Position numbers and translations under genes: made by a program
Shown: piece by piece, positions 1-10,180 of the stretch
Numbering within the stretch: position 1 is the first letter of the stretch
How the letters are laid out: every line of letters begins with the position of its first letter
The notes under the pieces: model-generated
The model's input: the letters and a program-made list of their open reading frames with translations, nothing else
The model's database searches: none
What the model was told of the DNA's origin: nothing
Source: Spongospora subterranea f. sp. subterranea
Lineage: Eukaryota; Endomyxa: Phytomyxea; Phytomyxea; Plasmodiophorida
Direction of reading: 5' to 3'
Assembly (NCBI GenBank): GCA_049724395.1
Contig: JAUGWO010000007.1
Span: 1 to 64,000 of the forward strand
Length of the DNA: 64,000 nucleotides

Positions 1-26
1 CAAATATATATTTAAAGATGTAATAT

Positions 27-480
27 GTATAGGCAACTGTGCATTCGAAGCAATTCGAACGTCAGGAGCAATACCAGACATGACTGTACTGCAATTACGT
101 AGAGACATATGTGACTATGCCAGAGACCCAAACCAGGGAAGAATCATAGCGACAAAAATACTGAATTACGCCGGATCATTACCCAACGTTGAAAATTTTA
201 CTCTTAATGAATATCTTGACATAACGGAACAGGACCGGCAATGGGCTGGATTGTTCGAGTTTACAATAGCAGTGTTTATGTATAAGATCAACATAATCAT
301 AACCAGTCAGGCAACAAAATCTCTGACCACAAATATTCAGAAATGGATAGAATCGTTTTTCCGAAATTACGAGACAGCGTTAATTGGAAGAGTACGATAT
401 ATGTATTGCACCACATGAATGGAAAACCTTCAACACCGATGGGACATAGTAGACTGAATCATTATGGGACGTTATTTCCA
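27..480 (+). pseudogene. OTU-like cysteine protease domain of the LINE
   Basis: Reading from about 27, the protein contains IGNCAFEAIR, which resembles the OTU catalytic-cysteine box (GxGNCxFxAI), followed by about 110 residues. In a second frame (343 onward) lies SRLNHYGTLFP, which resembles the C-terminal catalytic-histidine box (HYxxL) of OTU proteases. The frame change lies between about 343 and 418. OTU domains are known as N-terminal parts of some LINE proteins (I recall the Dualen/RandI group), where their role is unproven. A 33-bp direct duplication follows at 466-498 and 499-531. The domain call rests on two short motifs at the right spacing, so a profile search is needed. Confidence 0.55.
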
Positions 481-721
481 ATTAATGAAGACACTCTGGG
501 ACTTTATTTCCAATTGATGAAGACACGCTGATCGATAGTGAAAATAACTGACAACGAATCATTGACCAACACAACTGAAACACCAACGACATCATTAAGG
601 ACCAACGAATTACAGCAAAAACTGGAAAAGCTTAGCATTGTCACAAGCGGCACCACCACCAGACGTCCACAACGCTGATAACTAGAGAGAATGAATCAGT
701 TCTACTTTAGACCAATACCAT

Positions 722-1510
722 TTGTTGCCTAATAACAAAGTCAACATTTCCAATAACATTGGAAAAAAAGACAATGAACAAACGGACAAAGAAGAAATGA
801 TACAAAAACTTGAAAAGATAAGGACCGCCAAAAAATGGTCTAGCAAAAATGCCTCCACCAAACAAAAAAGACAAATGAAAATAACACAATGTTTTGCGAG
901 GCTTAATGTTGAAGCGAAACAAGTAAAGAATAATAGATATCTAATGATAGCACAATGGAACGCATGTTCATTAAGCGAGGAGAAGGCAACCGAACTGGCA
1001 TTCTTTGCGAATCAACACCTATTAATTGTAATCTGTGTTTCAGAGCTGAAACATCGCCGTAATATTCATGGATTTCCACACTACGAATGTGATGATCGAT
1101 ATACGCAATCAGGAATATTTTGGCGAGAGCAAATCAAAATAGAAAAACTACATCCACCGGCAATTCAATGTTTTGGACAATTCGCTATTACAACACAAAT
1201 TGTGAAAAATATAGGATGAATGATACTGATACACACATATATCCCACCTGATATAGACAGACAAACTAGAAGAGCATATTGGAAGCAGGTCGAAATCTTC
1301 GCAGAAACAAAATCCGAGTCAATTCTCATTACAGGAGACCTAAACACCAGAGATAAGAGATTTGGCTCAAATTATACAGAAAACCACACATACCTAGACG
1401 GAGTACTATAGGAGTTTAGAATTATGAACAATCCTGAAATACCAACCAGAGAGAACAACAAATTAGATGTCACACTGGCAAATTGGAAAATGGCAACCAG
1501 TTTGTGAACT
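722..1510 (+). pseudogene. APE-type endonuclease domain of the LINE
   Basis: The segment contains QWNACSL (the first strand of the exonuclease-endonuclease-phosphatase fold, carrying Asn), SELKH (the catalytic Glu region), GDLNTRD (the catalytic GDxN box) and, further on, DVTLAN, which may correspond to the terminal D-x-T/V region. In LINEs this enzyme nicks the target DNA to prime reverse transcription. Stops at 1217-1219 and 1409-1411 interrupt the same frame, so it is dead. It is preceded by a lysine-rich stretch at about 760-900 that may be the nucleic-acid-binding linker. Confidence 0.75.
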
Positions 1511-1685
1511 TCAAAGTCCACACAGTATTGAGCAGCGATCATCTTCCTACGACAATTGAAACCAGCATTAGAAGAAAAACGAAAAACAAATTATCGATTG
1601 ATAGAAAAAGAGTCAAAAAACTAGACAACAGATCAACAGCAAAGGCAATAGTTTGACAGCGATCTAAAAACAATCAGATCGTGCT

Positions 1686-2903
1686 ATGGGACTGTCCAAA
1701 TTCACTGCAATGCTACAGCAAAGCATTAAATATCGATACGTTAGAGTGACCAGGTGCAGGCTCTGGAACAAACACCTGAAGGCGGCACTCAAACTAAGAA
1801 ACAAATTCAGACGCAAATTGCTCACAGCGATAAGCTCCAAAACAACCAAAACACAAATTACAAAGAGAAAAGAAGCACCAAACATAGCGGCGATAGAATT
1901 TAGGAAACGATATGTCAAAGCCAAAAACAAACATTTAACAAAAATGGTCAAAACAGCATGTGAGGATAAGACAGGAGCACAAATTTGGAGACTGATAAAA
2001 CAGATCAGCCCACAAACAAACAAACGAAATAAGAAATACGAAACCTTCACCAATAAAGCGAAAGAAGAAGTGGAGAACATCGCCTCGAGATTTGAAGAAA
2101 CCTATAGCTCAACAGATCTCGAACTGACTGAAATCGAAAAATTAGAGCACGAGTTACTACTGGCAAAATTATTGAAAGAAAGATTGGAAAAACCAACAAA
2201 AATATCACTATGACAGGGCTGGAAAGAGCAGTTAAAAAAGCCAACAGCAAATCTGCTGGAGAAATAGACGGAATCCCCAACAGCTTGATTAAACCTGCAC
2301 ACATTACATAATCAAGGACACATTTCTACAAGCAATCAATACCGACATGATTGAGATTGGATTTTTTGCACAAGAAATGAAGATGGCCAAAATACGGCCA
2401 ATACACAAAGCGAAACAAGGAGAATATCGACCGATATCATTATTGCCAAACATAGCAAAGATTGTGGAAGGAATAATTGAACATAGAATAAGACAACTCG
2501 CGAGCGAGCACATACCCGATAACCAATCTGGATGTCGGCCAGCACACAGCGCAACTCATGCATTTTTAAGCCTGCTACATAATGCAGGATTAGCGGCGGA
2601 AAAAGATCAACAATTCGCCATGATAGTATACGACTTCATGATGGCATTCGATAGAGTGCAACGAACACTGCTAATCCAGAAAATGACGAGAATGGGGATA
2701 GATCCATTTCTGATATTATTGATTGATGACTGGCTAACAAACAGAGTATTTGAGGTGAATTATAGAAACACCTCTTCCAAATTACATAGACAGGAGAATG
2801 GTATTCCACAGGGATCCAGTATAACTGTATAAGTGTGTTGCTCTGGATAATCTACATCTATGACGCCCCTATAGAGACGAATAACAGTAATGTGTATGTG
2901 GAT
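1686..2903 (+). pseudogene. Reverse transcriptase domain of the LINE, N-terminal half
   Basis: A basic, coiled-coil-like linker (1686-2213) leads into the RT palm: KIRPIHKAKQ, YRPISLLPNIAKI, QSGCRPAHSATHAF, YDFMMAFDRVQ (with the first catalytic Asp) and ENGIPQGSS. After a frame change near 2830 the reading VLLWIIYIYDAPIE...VYVD runs into the second catalytic box, where the LTR of the next element starts at 2904. The remaining RT, thumb and 3' UTR are absent from the window. Confidence 0.8.
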
Positions 2904-3107
2904 TGTAATCCGTCCGTGTGAGGATTGTGCGCTTCGATTTTAAGGCCGATCGGAGAATTGAATACCTCGATTTAAGGGCGATTGGAGAATTGAATACCTC
3001 GATTTACGGGCGGTCGTAGGATTAAATAAAGGACACTTTGCATTTGAGCTGCTATCGGAAGGTTAACTCGAGTGTAGTTGTCGAGCGATTGAGCCGAAGT
3101 CGCTACA
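2904..3107 (+). repeat. 5' LTR (204 bp)
   Basis: Starts TG and ends CA. It contains an internal near-duplicate: GGAGAATTGAATACCTCGAT occurs twice about 32 bp apart. An AATAAA-like stretch (ATTAAATAAAGG) sits about 80 bp before the end and may serve as the polyadenylation signal. It matches 7730-7933. Confidence 0.93.
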
Positions 3108-6100
3108 GAACGTTCTAAGCTCATACTGAGGCTTAAGGATGGCACGAAGAGGTGGTGTGAAGAATCCCATGTTCGAACCGATCGAGGCGCCAAACTTGAC
3201 GTCATTGGTGCCGAAAGATGTGGCTGAATTCTTCCACCAAAGGAAGCAGTATATCAGGAAAATCCAAGAAAGACGGACGACGCACAACGAAAGAATCAAT
3301 GCGACGAGTTTGCTACTGTCGATTGAACCGAAGCTATTACAAGTCATCTGCGAATTACGTATTCGAGATGTACCAGAAGACCAAGTGACTGACGATCACC
3401 TTGAGCTCTATCTGAAGAAGCTTCTGAAGCCTAAAGATGCTGTTTATGACATTGAGCAGATCGTTAGGGAGCAGCTGAAGTACGATATATCCATATCTGA
3501 TGCCGATGCAAGACTGATGAAGTTGTTTATGGAATTCAATGAGATCGTCGAGAAGGAGGCTTTAGCCGAAATGTTCATGGATGAAGCCGGGATGAAAATG
3601 AAAGCTAAGCTAATCATCGAAGCTCTGCGGCCTGAGGCGGTGCGAAGGATGGCGACGAACGCGCTGAAGTTCAACCATCGAGAAGCTCGCAAAGACTGCA
3701 GAAAGTTGTTCGACGTACTTCTAAGAATCGTTACAAACCAGGACGAGGTTCATCGGGCATCGCATCCACACGGTGGCGAACGCCACATAAAAGGCGATCA
3801 GGAGAAACAGGACAAGAAGTCTAACGGTCATGAACCCGCTAGGGTGACCAACAGAGAGGCTTCACACAATGGCACGAGCAAATATTGGAAGGGTTCATGG
3901 AAGCCAAGGACAGAGAAGCCTACTGATGGATGTCTGAAATGTGGAGGCGGCCATTGGCTTTCTGAATGCCAGCAGAGAATCACCAAGGAAGAGCGGGAAA
4001 AGTTAATCGCCGAATTCAAGAACAAGAAGGCGTTGGGCAAGGTGGAGACTCGAGCGAAGAAAGTTACGCGTCGAGAAGAAGAAGAAACAGTCGGGATTTT
4101 TGGACAAGGGTGCCAGTATCCAACTCAACTTGATAGCGGGGCGGATCGTACATATATTCCAGGGTCGTTGCTGAAGGAGATTCAACGCAAGAATCCTAAA
4201 GTGCAGCTCGTCCATCAAGTGATCAAGGTTCAGTTCGCGGCGAAACGGGCCAGCTGTGATGGAATTGCGCCGATTGTCAGGGGATTCGTTGATATCCCTG
4301 TCACTATCGGGACGGCGGTTGGAGACATCACACTGCCACTAGTGCGATGCTGGGTTATGGATGCAGAGATGGAAACTGTTTTAATTGGAAAGCCGGAGCT
4401 TACCTGTCTGGGGATCGATCCGACGACAGCGCTTGAGAAGTTGATCCGACATCAAACTGAGGATAGCGAAGCTGAAAGCTACGCCGCCGCAAAGATATTA
4501 ATTGCAGCAAATGACGATATGAAGGCTGACCACACTGGAGAAGGCTCCGAGGATCTCGAGGATGCGAAGCGAGATATGATTAGACGGACCGTTGGGAATG
4601 GCGCCGATGACGCGACAATGGAAGCTCTGAAGGCAATCATTGATCAAGTTCCCGATCTGTTTCGAGTTCGTTTGGGAGCCGACCCTCCGGCCAATGTCAG
4701 ACCGATGAGAATCCATCTTAAGGAAGGGTCACGGCCGCGAAGATGCAAGCCGAGACGATACCCTCCTAGTCACTCTGACTTTCTACGTGAATTTGTGAAG
4801 GAACTGGAGACTAACGGTTATGTTTATAGAAACATCCGATCAAGATACACGTCACCAGTGCTGGTTGTCCCGAAACCTAACAATCGTGGATACCGAATGA
4901 CGGTGGACCTCCGAGGAATCAATGCAGACACCGAACCTGTAGCCTGGCCGATGCCGTCATTGGAAATCGTGATGGGGCGACTAGCCGGGGCCAGTTACTT
5001 CGCAACGCTGGACGCTTACAAAGGGTATTGGCAGTTCCCTCTGGCAGAAGAATCACAGGAGCTACTGTCATTTATGACTGATGAAGGCGTCTACACACCG
5101 ACTAGAGTGGTTCAGGGAGCCACAGATGCTGTCGCATGCTTCCAAGCGGGGATGCAGGAGGCACTTGGTGACTATCTTTATAAGAACACTCTGTTGTGGA
5201 TCGATGACTTGTTAATTTTTGCACCTACTGTTCAAGAGTTGCTTGAAAATTTACGACTGGTTTTAAGCGTTTGGACTTATTCGGGATCAAGTTGAATGCA
5301 CGTCGCTGTGATTTATTTAACCGGGAAGTCCATTGGTGTGGGCGAATTATCTCTGGTACAGGCATTCGATTCGACCCTAAGCTGGTTGAATCGTTGAGAA
5401 ATATGGAGGAGCCGCAGAACGCTGGAGAACTACAGCAGTTTATTTGTGCATTAGGATGGCTCCGAGTCGCCATTCCTGAGTTTACGAAGCATATCCACCT
5501 TTCTTACAAGAAGCGAAAAATGAAGCTATGAAGATCGCTGGGTCTAGTAAGAGGAATGTGATGAACAAGGTCAAACTATCGGAGATAGGATGGGATGAGC
5601 GGCATCGACACAGCTTCCAACACGCAAAAGAGGTTGTGGCCAACGTTGTGGAGCTGGCGCATCCAGATGCCGACAAACCGTTCTGTTTATTTACTGACGC
5701 TAGCGACCAACATTGGGCCGTCGTGCTGACACAAGTGCCGGAAGAGGATATTGGCCTGGAGGATATTAGTCAACTGCGACATGCGCCATTGGTTTTTCTT
5801 AGCGGTACATTTAAAGGGGCGTCCCTCCAGTGGTCGACGATTGAGAAAGAGGCATTTCCAATCATCGAGGCGGTTGGGCGTTTGAGACATTTTCTGTTAA
5901 GAGAGAAAGGATTCGTGATATTCACGGATCATCGAAACCTAGTGTATATCTTGGACCCGTCGGAAAGGGCAAGCGAGAAGCGAAGGCACGTTTGCGACAG
6001 GCTTGAGCGGTGGGCCACCAAACTTTTAGCTTACAAGTATAGCATTCGTCATATTTCAGGATCTGACAACGTATGGGCTGATCTACTAACGCGATGGGCA

Positions 6101-7714
6101 CAACATGCGGAGACGGAAGGCCGAGCCGCTGCTATTGGAGATGTTTCAATCAATCAAAGGGTTCGACCTTTGCATGCGACTACGTTTGTCTGGCCCGATC
6201 TGGGCGAAATTACGGCGATTCAGAACGCGTACAAGGAGCATATTTTCAGCGATACCATGAAAGACGGTGTACATGCCGATAATGATGATGTCTTCAAGAC
6301 CGGGGAAGGGAAGATTTGGATTCCATCAGAAGAGTTGGCAGTGAGGATTATGATCATTGCCCACAGCAGCAGCGCAGGACATCGAGGAGTCGAGGCGACA
6401 TTAGAAGCCGTGAAAGCAAGGTTCTGGTGGAAAAACATGAGAAACGATATCCTGAAATTTGTACGGGAGTGCTTACATTGTGAAGCGAACAAAGGAACTG
6501 TAATACCAAGGCCATTTGGGGAAGCATTACATGCAGACCGACCTAATAAGCTGTTACACTACGATTTTCTTTTCATGGACAAGATGAAGGCTAAGGGCGA
6601 GAATCCGTATATCTATATTCTAGTTGTTCAAGATGATTTTTCGTCCTATCGGGAATTATTTCCAGCCAAGAATGCAGATCATCGTGTTGTGGTGAACGCG
6701 TTGCTATCCTGGTTTAGCAGATTCGGGGTCGTTCATCAGACTGTCAGTGACCAGGGAGCACATTTTAAAAACGAGGTCATGAAGGAGTTGAATACAAGAC
6801 TGAACACGAAGCATCACTTCACTACGGCGTACGTTCCATGGGCGAATGGGACAGTAGAACGAGTCAATCGCGATTTACTGTTCGTGGTGCGAGCGTTGTT
6901 ATCTGAGTTGCGACTACAATCTGGAGACTGGCCTGACCTGTTGCCACTGGTGCAGATGTCGTTGAATCATACTGCGAGCCAGAGGTTTGGACGATTTGCG
7001 CCGATCACGGTTTTTACAGGATTGCCTGCCAGCAGTCCTTTAGATGCTATATATTCGAATCGAAGTCAGACGGTCGTGGAGAATCGACTAGATGCTGAAA
7101 AAATCAAATCTATGACCGATGGATTACGAAGGTCATTGGACGAGATACGAAGGTCATTGGACGAGATTCACAAAGCCGTAAAAAGGTCGACAGATAAGAA
7201 ACGGCAACTTGAAAGGGATCGGAGGTTGAGGAAAGGAAATGTCGTAAAGATTAACTTTGACAAAGGCGATTATGTCCTGATCTCAAGAGAAATTGAGAGA
7301 CGTCTAGGGAAGTTACAGACGAAGTGGCGAGGACCCGCGAGAATCGTGAACATCCTGAGTGATTGGATTTACGAGGTCGAGGATCTGGTGACACATGATA
7401 GACGTGAAGTGCATGCCAGTCGAATGAAATTTTATTCGGACGCAAGCCTGAATGTTGATGCAGATTTATATGACCAGTGCGCTCATGATTCTGCTGGGTA
7501 TGAGGTCGCCGAGTTCTTGGGCTTACGGAAGCATGCCGACGTCTGGGAGATCAAGGTACGATGGCGTGGTTGGGCGGACGGCGACGAAACTTGGGAACCT
7601 CTCAAAAACATGTTGGAAGACGTACCAGCTATGACAGAGCGGTGGCTCAAGGCTGCGAAAACGAGAACCGCGCGAGAAGCCGCGCGCGACCTGGGGATTC
7701 CCGTCCAAGGCTTC

Positions 7715-7729
7715 AAGTGGAGGGGGAAG
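7715..7729 (+). promoter_or_regulatory. Polypurine tract of the LTR element
   Basis: A purine-only run (AAGTGGAGGGGGAAG) directly adjoins the 3' LTR, the usual place for the second-strand primer of LTR retrotransposons. It overlaps the end of the chromodomain-bearing reading frame. Confidence 0.75.
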
Positions 7730-7933
7730 TGTAATCCGTCCGTGTGAGGATTGTGCGCTTCGATTTTAAGGCCGATCGGAGAATTGAATACCTCGATTTA
7801 AGGGCGATTGGAGAATTGAATACCTCGATTTACGGGCGGTCGTAGGATTAAATAAAGGACACTTTGCATTTGAGCTGCTATCGGAAGGTTAACTCGAGTG
7901 TAGTTGTCGAGCGATTGAGCCGAAGTCGCTACA
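7730..7933 (+). repeat. 3' LTR (204 bp)
   Basis: Matches 2904-3107 with no difference I can see. It is followed at 7934 by hAT transposase sequence on the minus strand, not by the LINE found before the 5' LTR. Confidence 0.93.
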
Positions 7934-8364
7934 AGTGCCTGCTGGATAGCTGATCGGAACCCAGCACCTTCCACAATCTGAAATGGCCTTAGATCAGTAC
8001 AGCACATCAATGCCAACATGGAAGTCATTGTCTTTTTTTGCTGTGTAGTGACGCGAGAATTCGAGGACGATGACTTGATCATAGAGCGAATATCCTGTTG
8101 TGCACTGGATTCGGGCTTAGAACAGATGTGTCGATTCAACGATGACGAGCCGGTGCGCGTGTGATGATATGCGTATACTTGTTGACAGGACAGGCACGCT
8201 ACGGCTATCGAATCGGGTTCGAGACGTACGGCCGATAGGTCCGACTTGGCAACAACCTCACCAAACTGTTTCCAGCAGTCGGCTCGTTTTTTGCTCTTGA
8301 CGATCATATATTGGCATTCGCTTTCTTCAGAAGCCAGTAGCTTTTCCAGTTCCTCTCTCAGCAT
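7934..8364 (-). pseudogene. hAT transposase N-terminal fragment (BED zinc finger)
   Basis: The reading starts MLREELEKLLASEE and includes a BED-type finger (CLSCQQVYAY...SSLNRHIC) about 60-90 residues in. It then has the hAT motif LRPFQIVEGAGFRSAIQQ, the conserved (D/N)LRPFxxVExxGF block that precedes the catalytic core. About 145 residues remain before the LTR junction, where the frame simply runs into LTR sequence. A full hAT transposase is 600-800 residues, so this is a fragment. It could be the first exon of a longer gene that was cut. Confidence 0.78.
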
Positions 8365-8830
8365 GGCCAGCTGCAGAAAACCCTAACAGGACACGGATTT
8401 TATAGAAATGATTAAGAATGATAGGATAGGTCCGATTGGATAGGATGCCCTCATTGACTAATGACTAGTCCGCACAGTCGCACACGCACGCACAGACTCC
8501 GCGACCGCATTCCGTACTCCGGAGAAGCGGCCGAACGGCGAACGGTGATTCACTGAACAGTGACAGTGAACACTTTACACTATGTAAAAATTGTACTACT
8601 AGTCTACTACTATATATCATATATTGTACACTATAATGTATATATAAAACCGGGTTGAGCCACCTCAAACTGGACCCAACCCGGCCCGGGATGCCCTCAA
8701 AACCACCAACCCGAACCCAACCCGGAACCCGGTTTGCTGAAAAAGGCCAACCCGGAACCCAACCCAACCCGGACCGGGCCGGGTTGGGTCAGGGTTGACC
8801 CGGGTCACCGGGGCCCGGTGCTCACCTCTG
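7934..8830 (-). mobile_element. hAT DNA transposon, 5' part
   Basis: Read on the minus strand this is the 5' end of a hAT element. The terminus at 8830 begins CAGAGGTGAGC, a typical hAT terminal-inverted-repeat start. It is followed by about 150 bp of subterminal GGGTTGGG/CCCGG-type repeats (about 8655-8810), a spacer, and the N-terminal part of a transposase (8364 down to 7934). The element is cut at 7934 by the LTR of the Gypsy element, and the 3' two thirds (catalytic core and hATC dimerisation region) are not in the window. The terminus abuts the first unit of the 48-bp array, so the hAT element probably inserted into that array. Confidence 0.75.
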
Positions 8831-10079
8831 CAACATGACTGGGATACTCGACTGACAATGTATGGCCATAGGGCATTACAACATGACTGGGATACTCGAC
8901 TGACAATGTATGGCCATAGGGCATCACAACATGACTGGGATACTCGACTGACAATGTATGGCCATAGGGCATTACAACATGACTGGGATACTCGACTGAC
9001 AATGTATGGCAATAGGGCATTACAACATGACTGGGATACTCGACTGACAATGTATGGCAATAGGGCATTACAACATGACTGGGATACTCGACTGACAATG
9101 TATGGCCATAGGGCATGACAACATGACTGGGATACTCGACTGACAATGTATGGCCATAGGGCATTACAACATGACTGGGATACTCGACTGACAATGTATG
9201 GCCATAGGGCATTACAACATGACTGGGATACTCGACTGACAATGTATGGCAATAGGGCATTACAACATGACTGGGATACTCGACTGACAATGTATGGCAA
9301 TAGGGCATTACAACATGACTGGGATACTCGACTGACAATGTATGGCAATAGGGCATTACAACATGACTGGGATACTCGACTGACAATGTATGGCCATAGG
9401 GCATTACAACATGACTGGGATACTCGACTGACAATGTATGGCCATAGGGCATTACAACATGACTGGGATACTCGACTGACAATGTATGGCCATAGGGCAT
9501 TACAACATGACTGGGATACTCGACTGACAATGATAGGGCATTACAACATGACTGGGATACTCGACTGACAATGTATGGCCATAGGGCATTACAACATGAC
9601 TGGGATACTCGACTGACAACAATGTATGGCAATAGGGCATTACAACATGACTGGGATACTCGACTGACAATACAACATGACTGGGATACTCGACTGACAA
9701 TGTATGGCCATAGGGCATTACAACATGACTGGGATATCGACTGACAATGTATGGCCATAGGGCATTACAACATGACTGGGATACTCGACTGACAATGTAT
9801 GGCCATAGGGCATTACAACATGACTGGGATACTCGACTGACAATGTATGGCAATAGGGCATTACAACATGACTGGGATACTCGACTGACAATGTATGGCC
9901 ATAGGGCATTACAACATGACTGGGATACTCGACTGACAATGTATGGCCATGGGCACTCGACTGACAATGTATGGCCATAGGGCATTACAACATGACTGGG
10001 GGCCATAGGGCATTACAACATGACTGGGATACTCGACTGACAATGTATGGCCATAGGGCATTACAACATGACTGGGATA
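8831..10079. repeat. 48-bp minisatellite array, about 25 units
   Basis: The unit begins CAACATGACTGGGATACTCG and ends with ...GGGCATTA. The first fourteen units (to about 9500) are almost perfect copies. They differ mainly at one site (GGCCATA versus GGCAATA) in the order C C C A A C C C A A A C C C. From about 9530 units become irregular, with truncated units, a 3-bp gain and small losses. Because 48 is a multiple of three, three of the six frames stay open for long stretches, but their products (such as QHDWDTRLTMYGHRAL repeated) have no other sign of being real proteins. I read it as a non-coding tandem array next to the kinase-type gene at 10.2 kb. Confidence 0.95.
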
Positions 10080-10180
10080 CTGACTCAGTGGCCGGGGATC
10101 AGGGTGTGCCATTTCTAGCGATGAGGGGCGTCTCGGACTTAAACTGATTGTCATTCTTCTATCTTGTCTCTTACCATCAA

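Larger units (their letters stand above)
1..2903 (+). mobile_element. Non-LTR retrotransposon (LINE) with OTU, endonuclease and RT domains, 3' part missing
   Basis: This is a decayed LINE that enters from the left edge. Domains in order are an OTU-like cysteine protease (about 27-480), a linker (540-705), an APE-type endonuclease (about 930-1510), a basic linker (1690-2210) and the first half of a reverse transcriptase (about 2220-2903). The coding frame changes several times: in-frame stops at 1217-1219 and 1409-1411, a frame change between 2213 and 2347, and another near 2830. It is therefore not functional. The RT carries the palm motif YRPISLLPNIAKI and the GIPQGS motif, which suits the Jockey/I/RandI side of the LINE tree. 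At 2892-2903 the codons read VYVD, the start of the catalytic YVDD box, and there an LTR element begins. Nothing after the catalytic box is present on the other side of that LTR element. Confidence 0.85.
2904..7933 (+). mobile_element. Ty3/Gypsy chromovirus-type LTR retrotransposon, young, nearly whole
   Basis: The element is bounded by two 204-bp direct repeats beginning TGTAATCC and ending GCTACA. Parts in order: 5' LTR, gag region with a CCHC zinc knuckle (about 3.1-4.05 kb), aspartic protease (DSGAD, about 4.1 kb), reverse transcriptase (about 4.7-5.3 kb, WIDD catalytic box), RNase H (about 5.6-6.1 kb), integrase with H2C2 finger and DDE core (about 6.3-7.2 kb), and a C-terminal chromodomain (about 7.5-7.65 kb). 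A polypurine tract lies just before the 3' LTR. The element looks almost whole with about one break. As far as I can see by eye the LTRs are identical, so the insertion is recent. The left flank is LINE sequence and the right flank is hAT sequence, and no target-site duplication is visible. Confidence 0.92.

Noticed and set aside
8795-10006. Long open frames across the minisatellite on both strands, up to about 300 residues
   Set aside because: They are products of the 48-bp period being a multiple of three. Two minus frames and one plus frame are open, no frame crosses the irregular units consistently, and no start, splice or family signal supports them.
8831-10079. CRISPR-like array
   Set aside because: The repeats are directly contiguous without unique spacers, and the host is eukaryotic.
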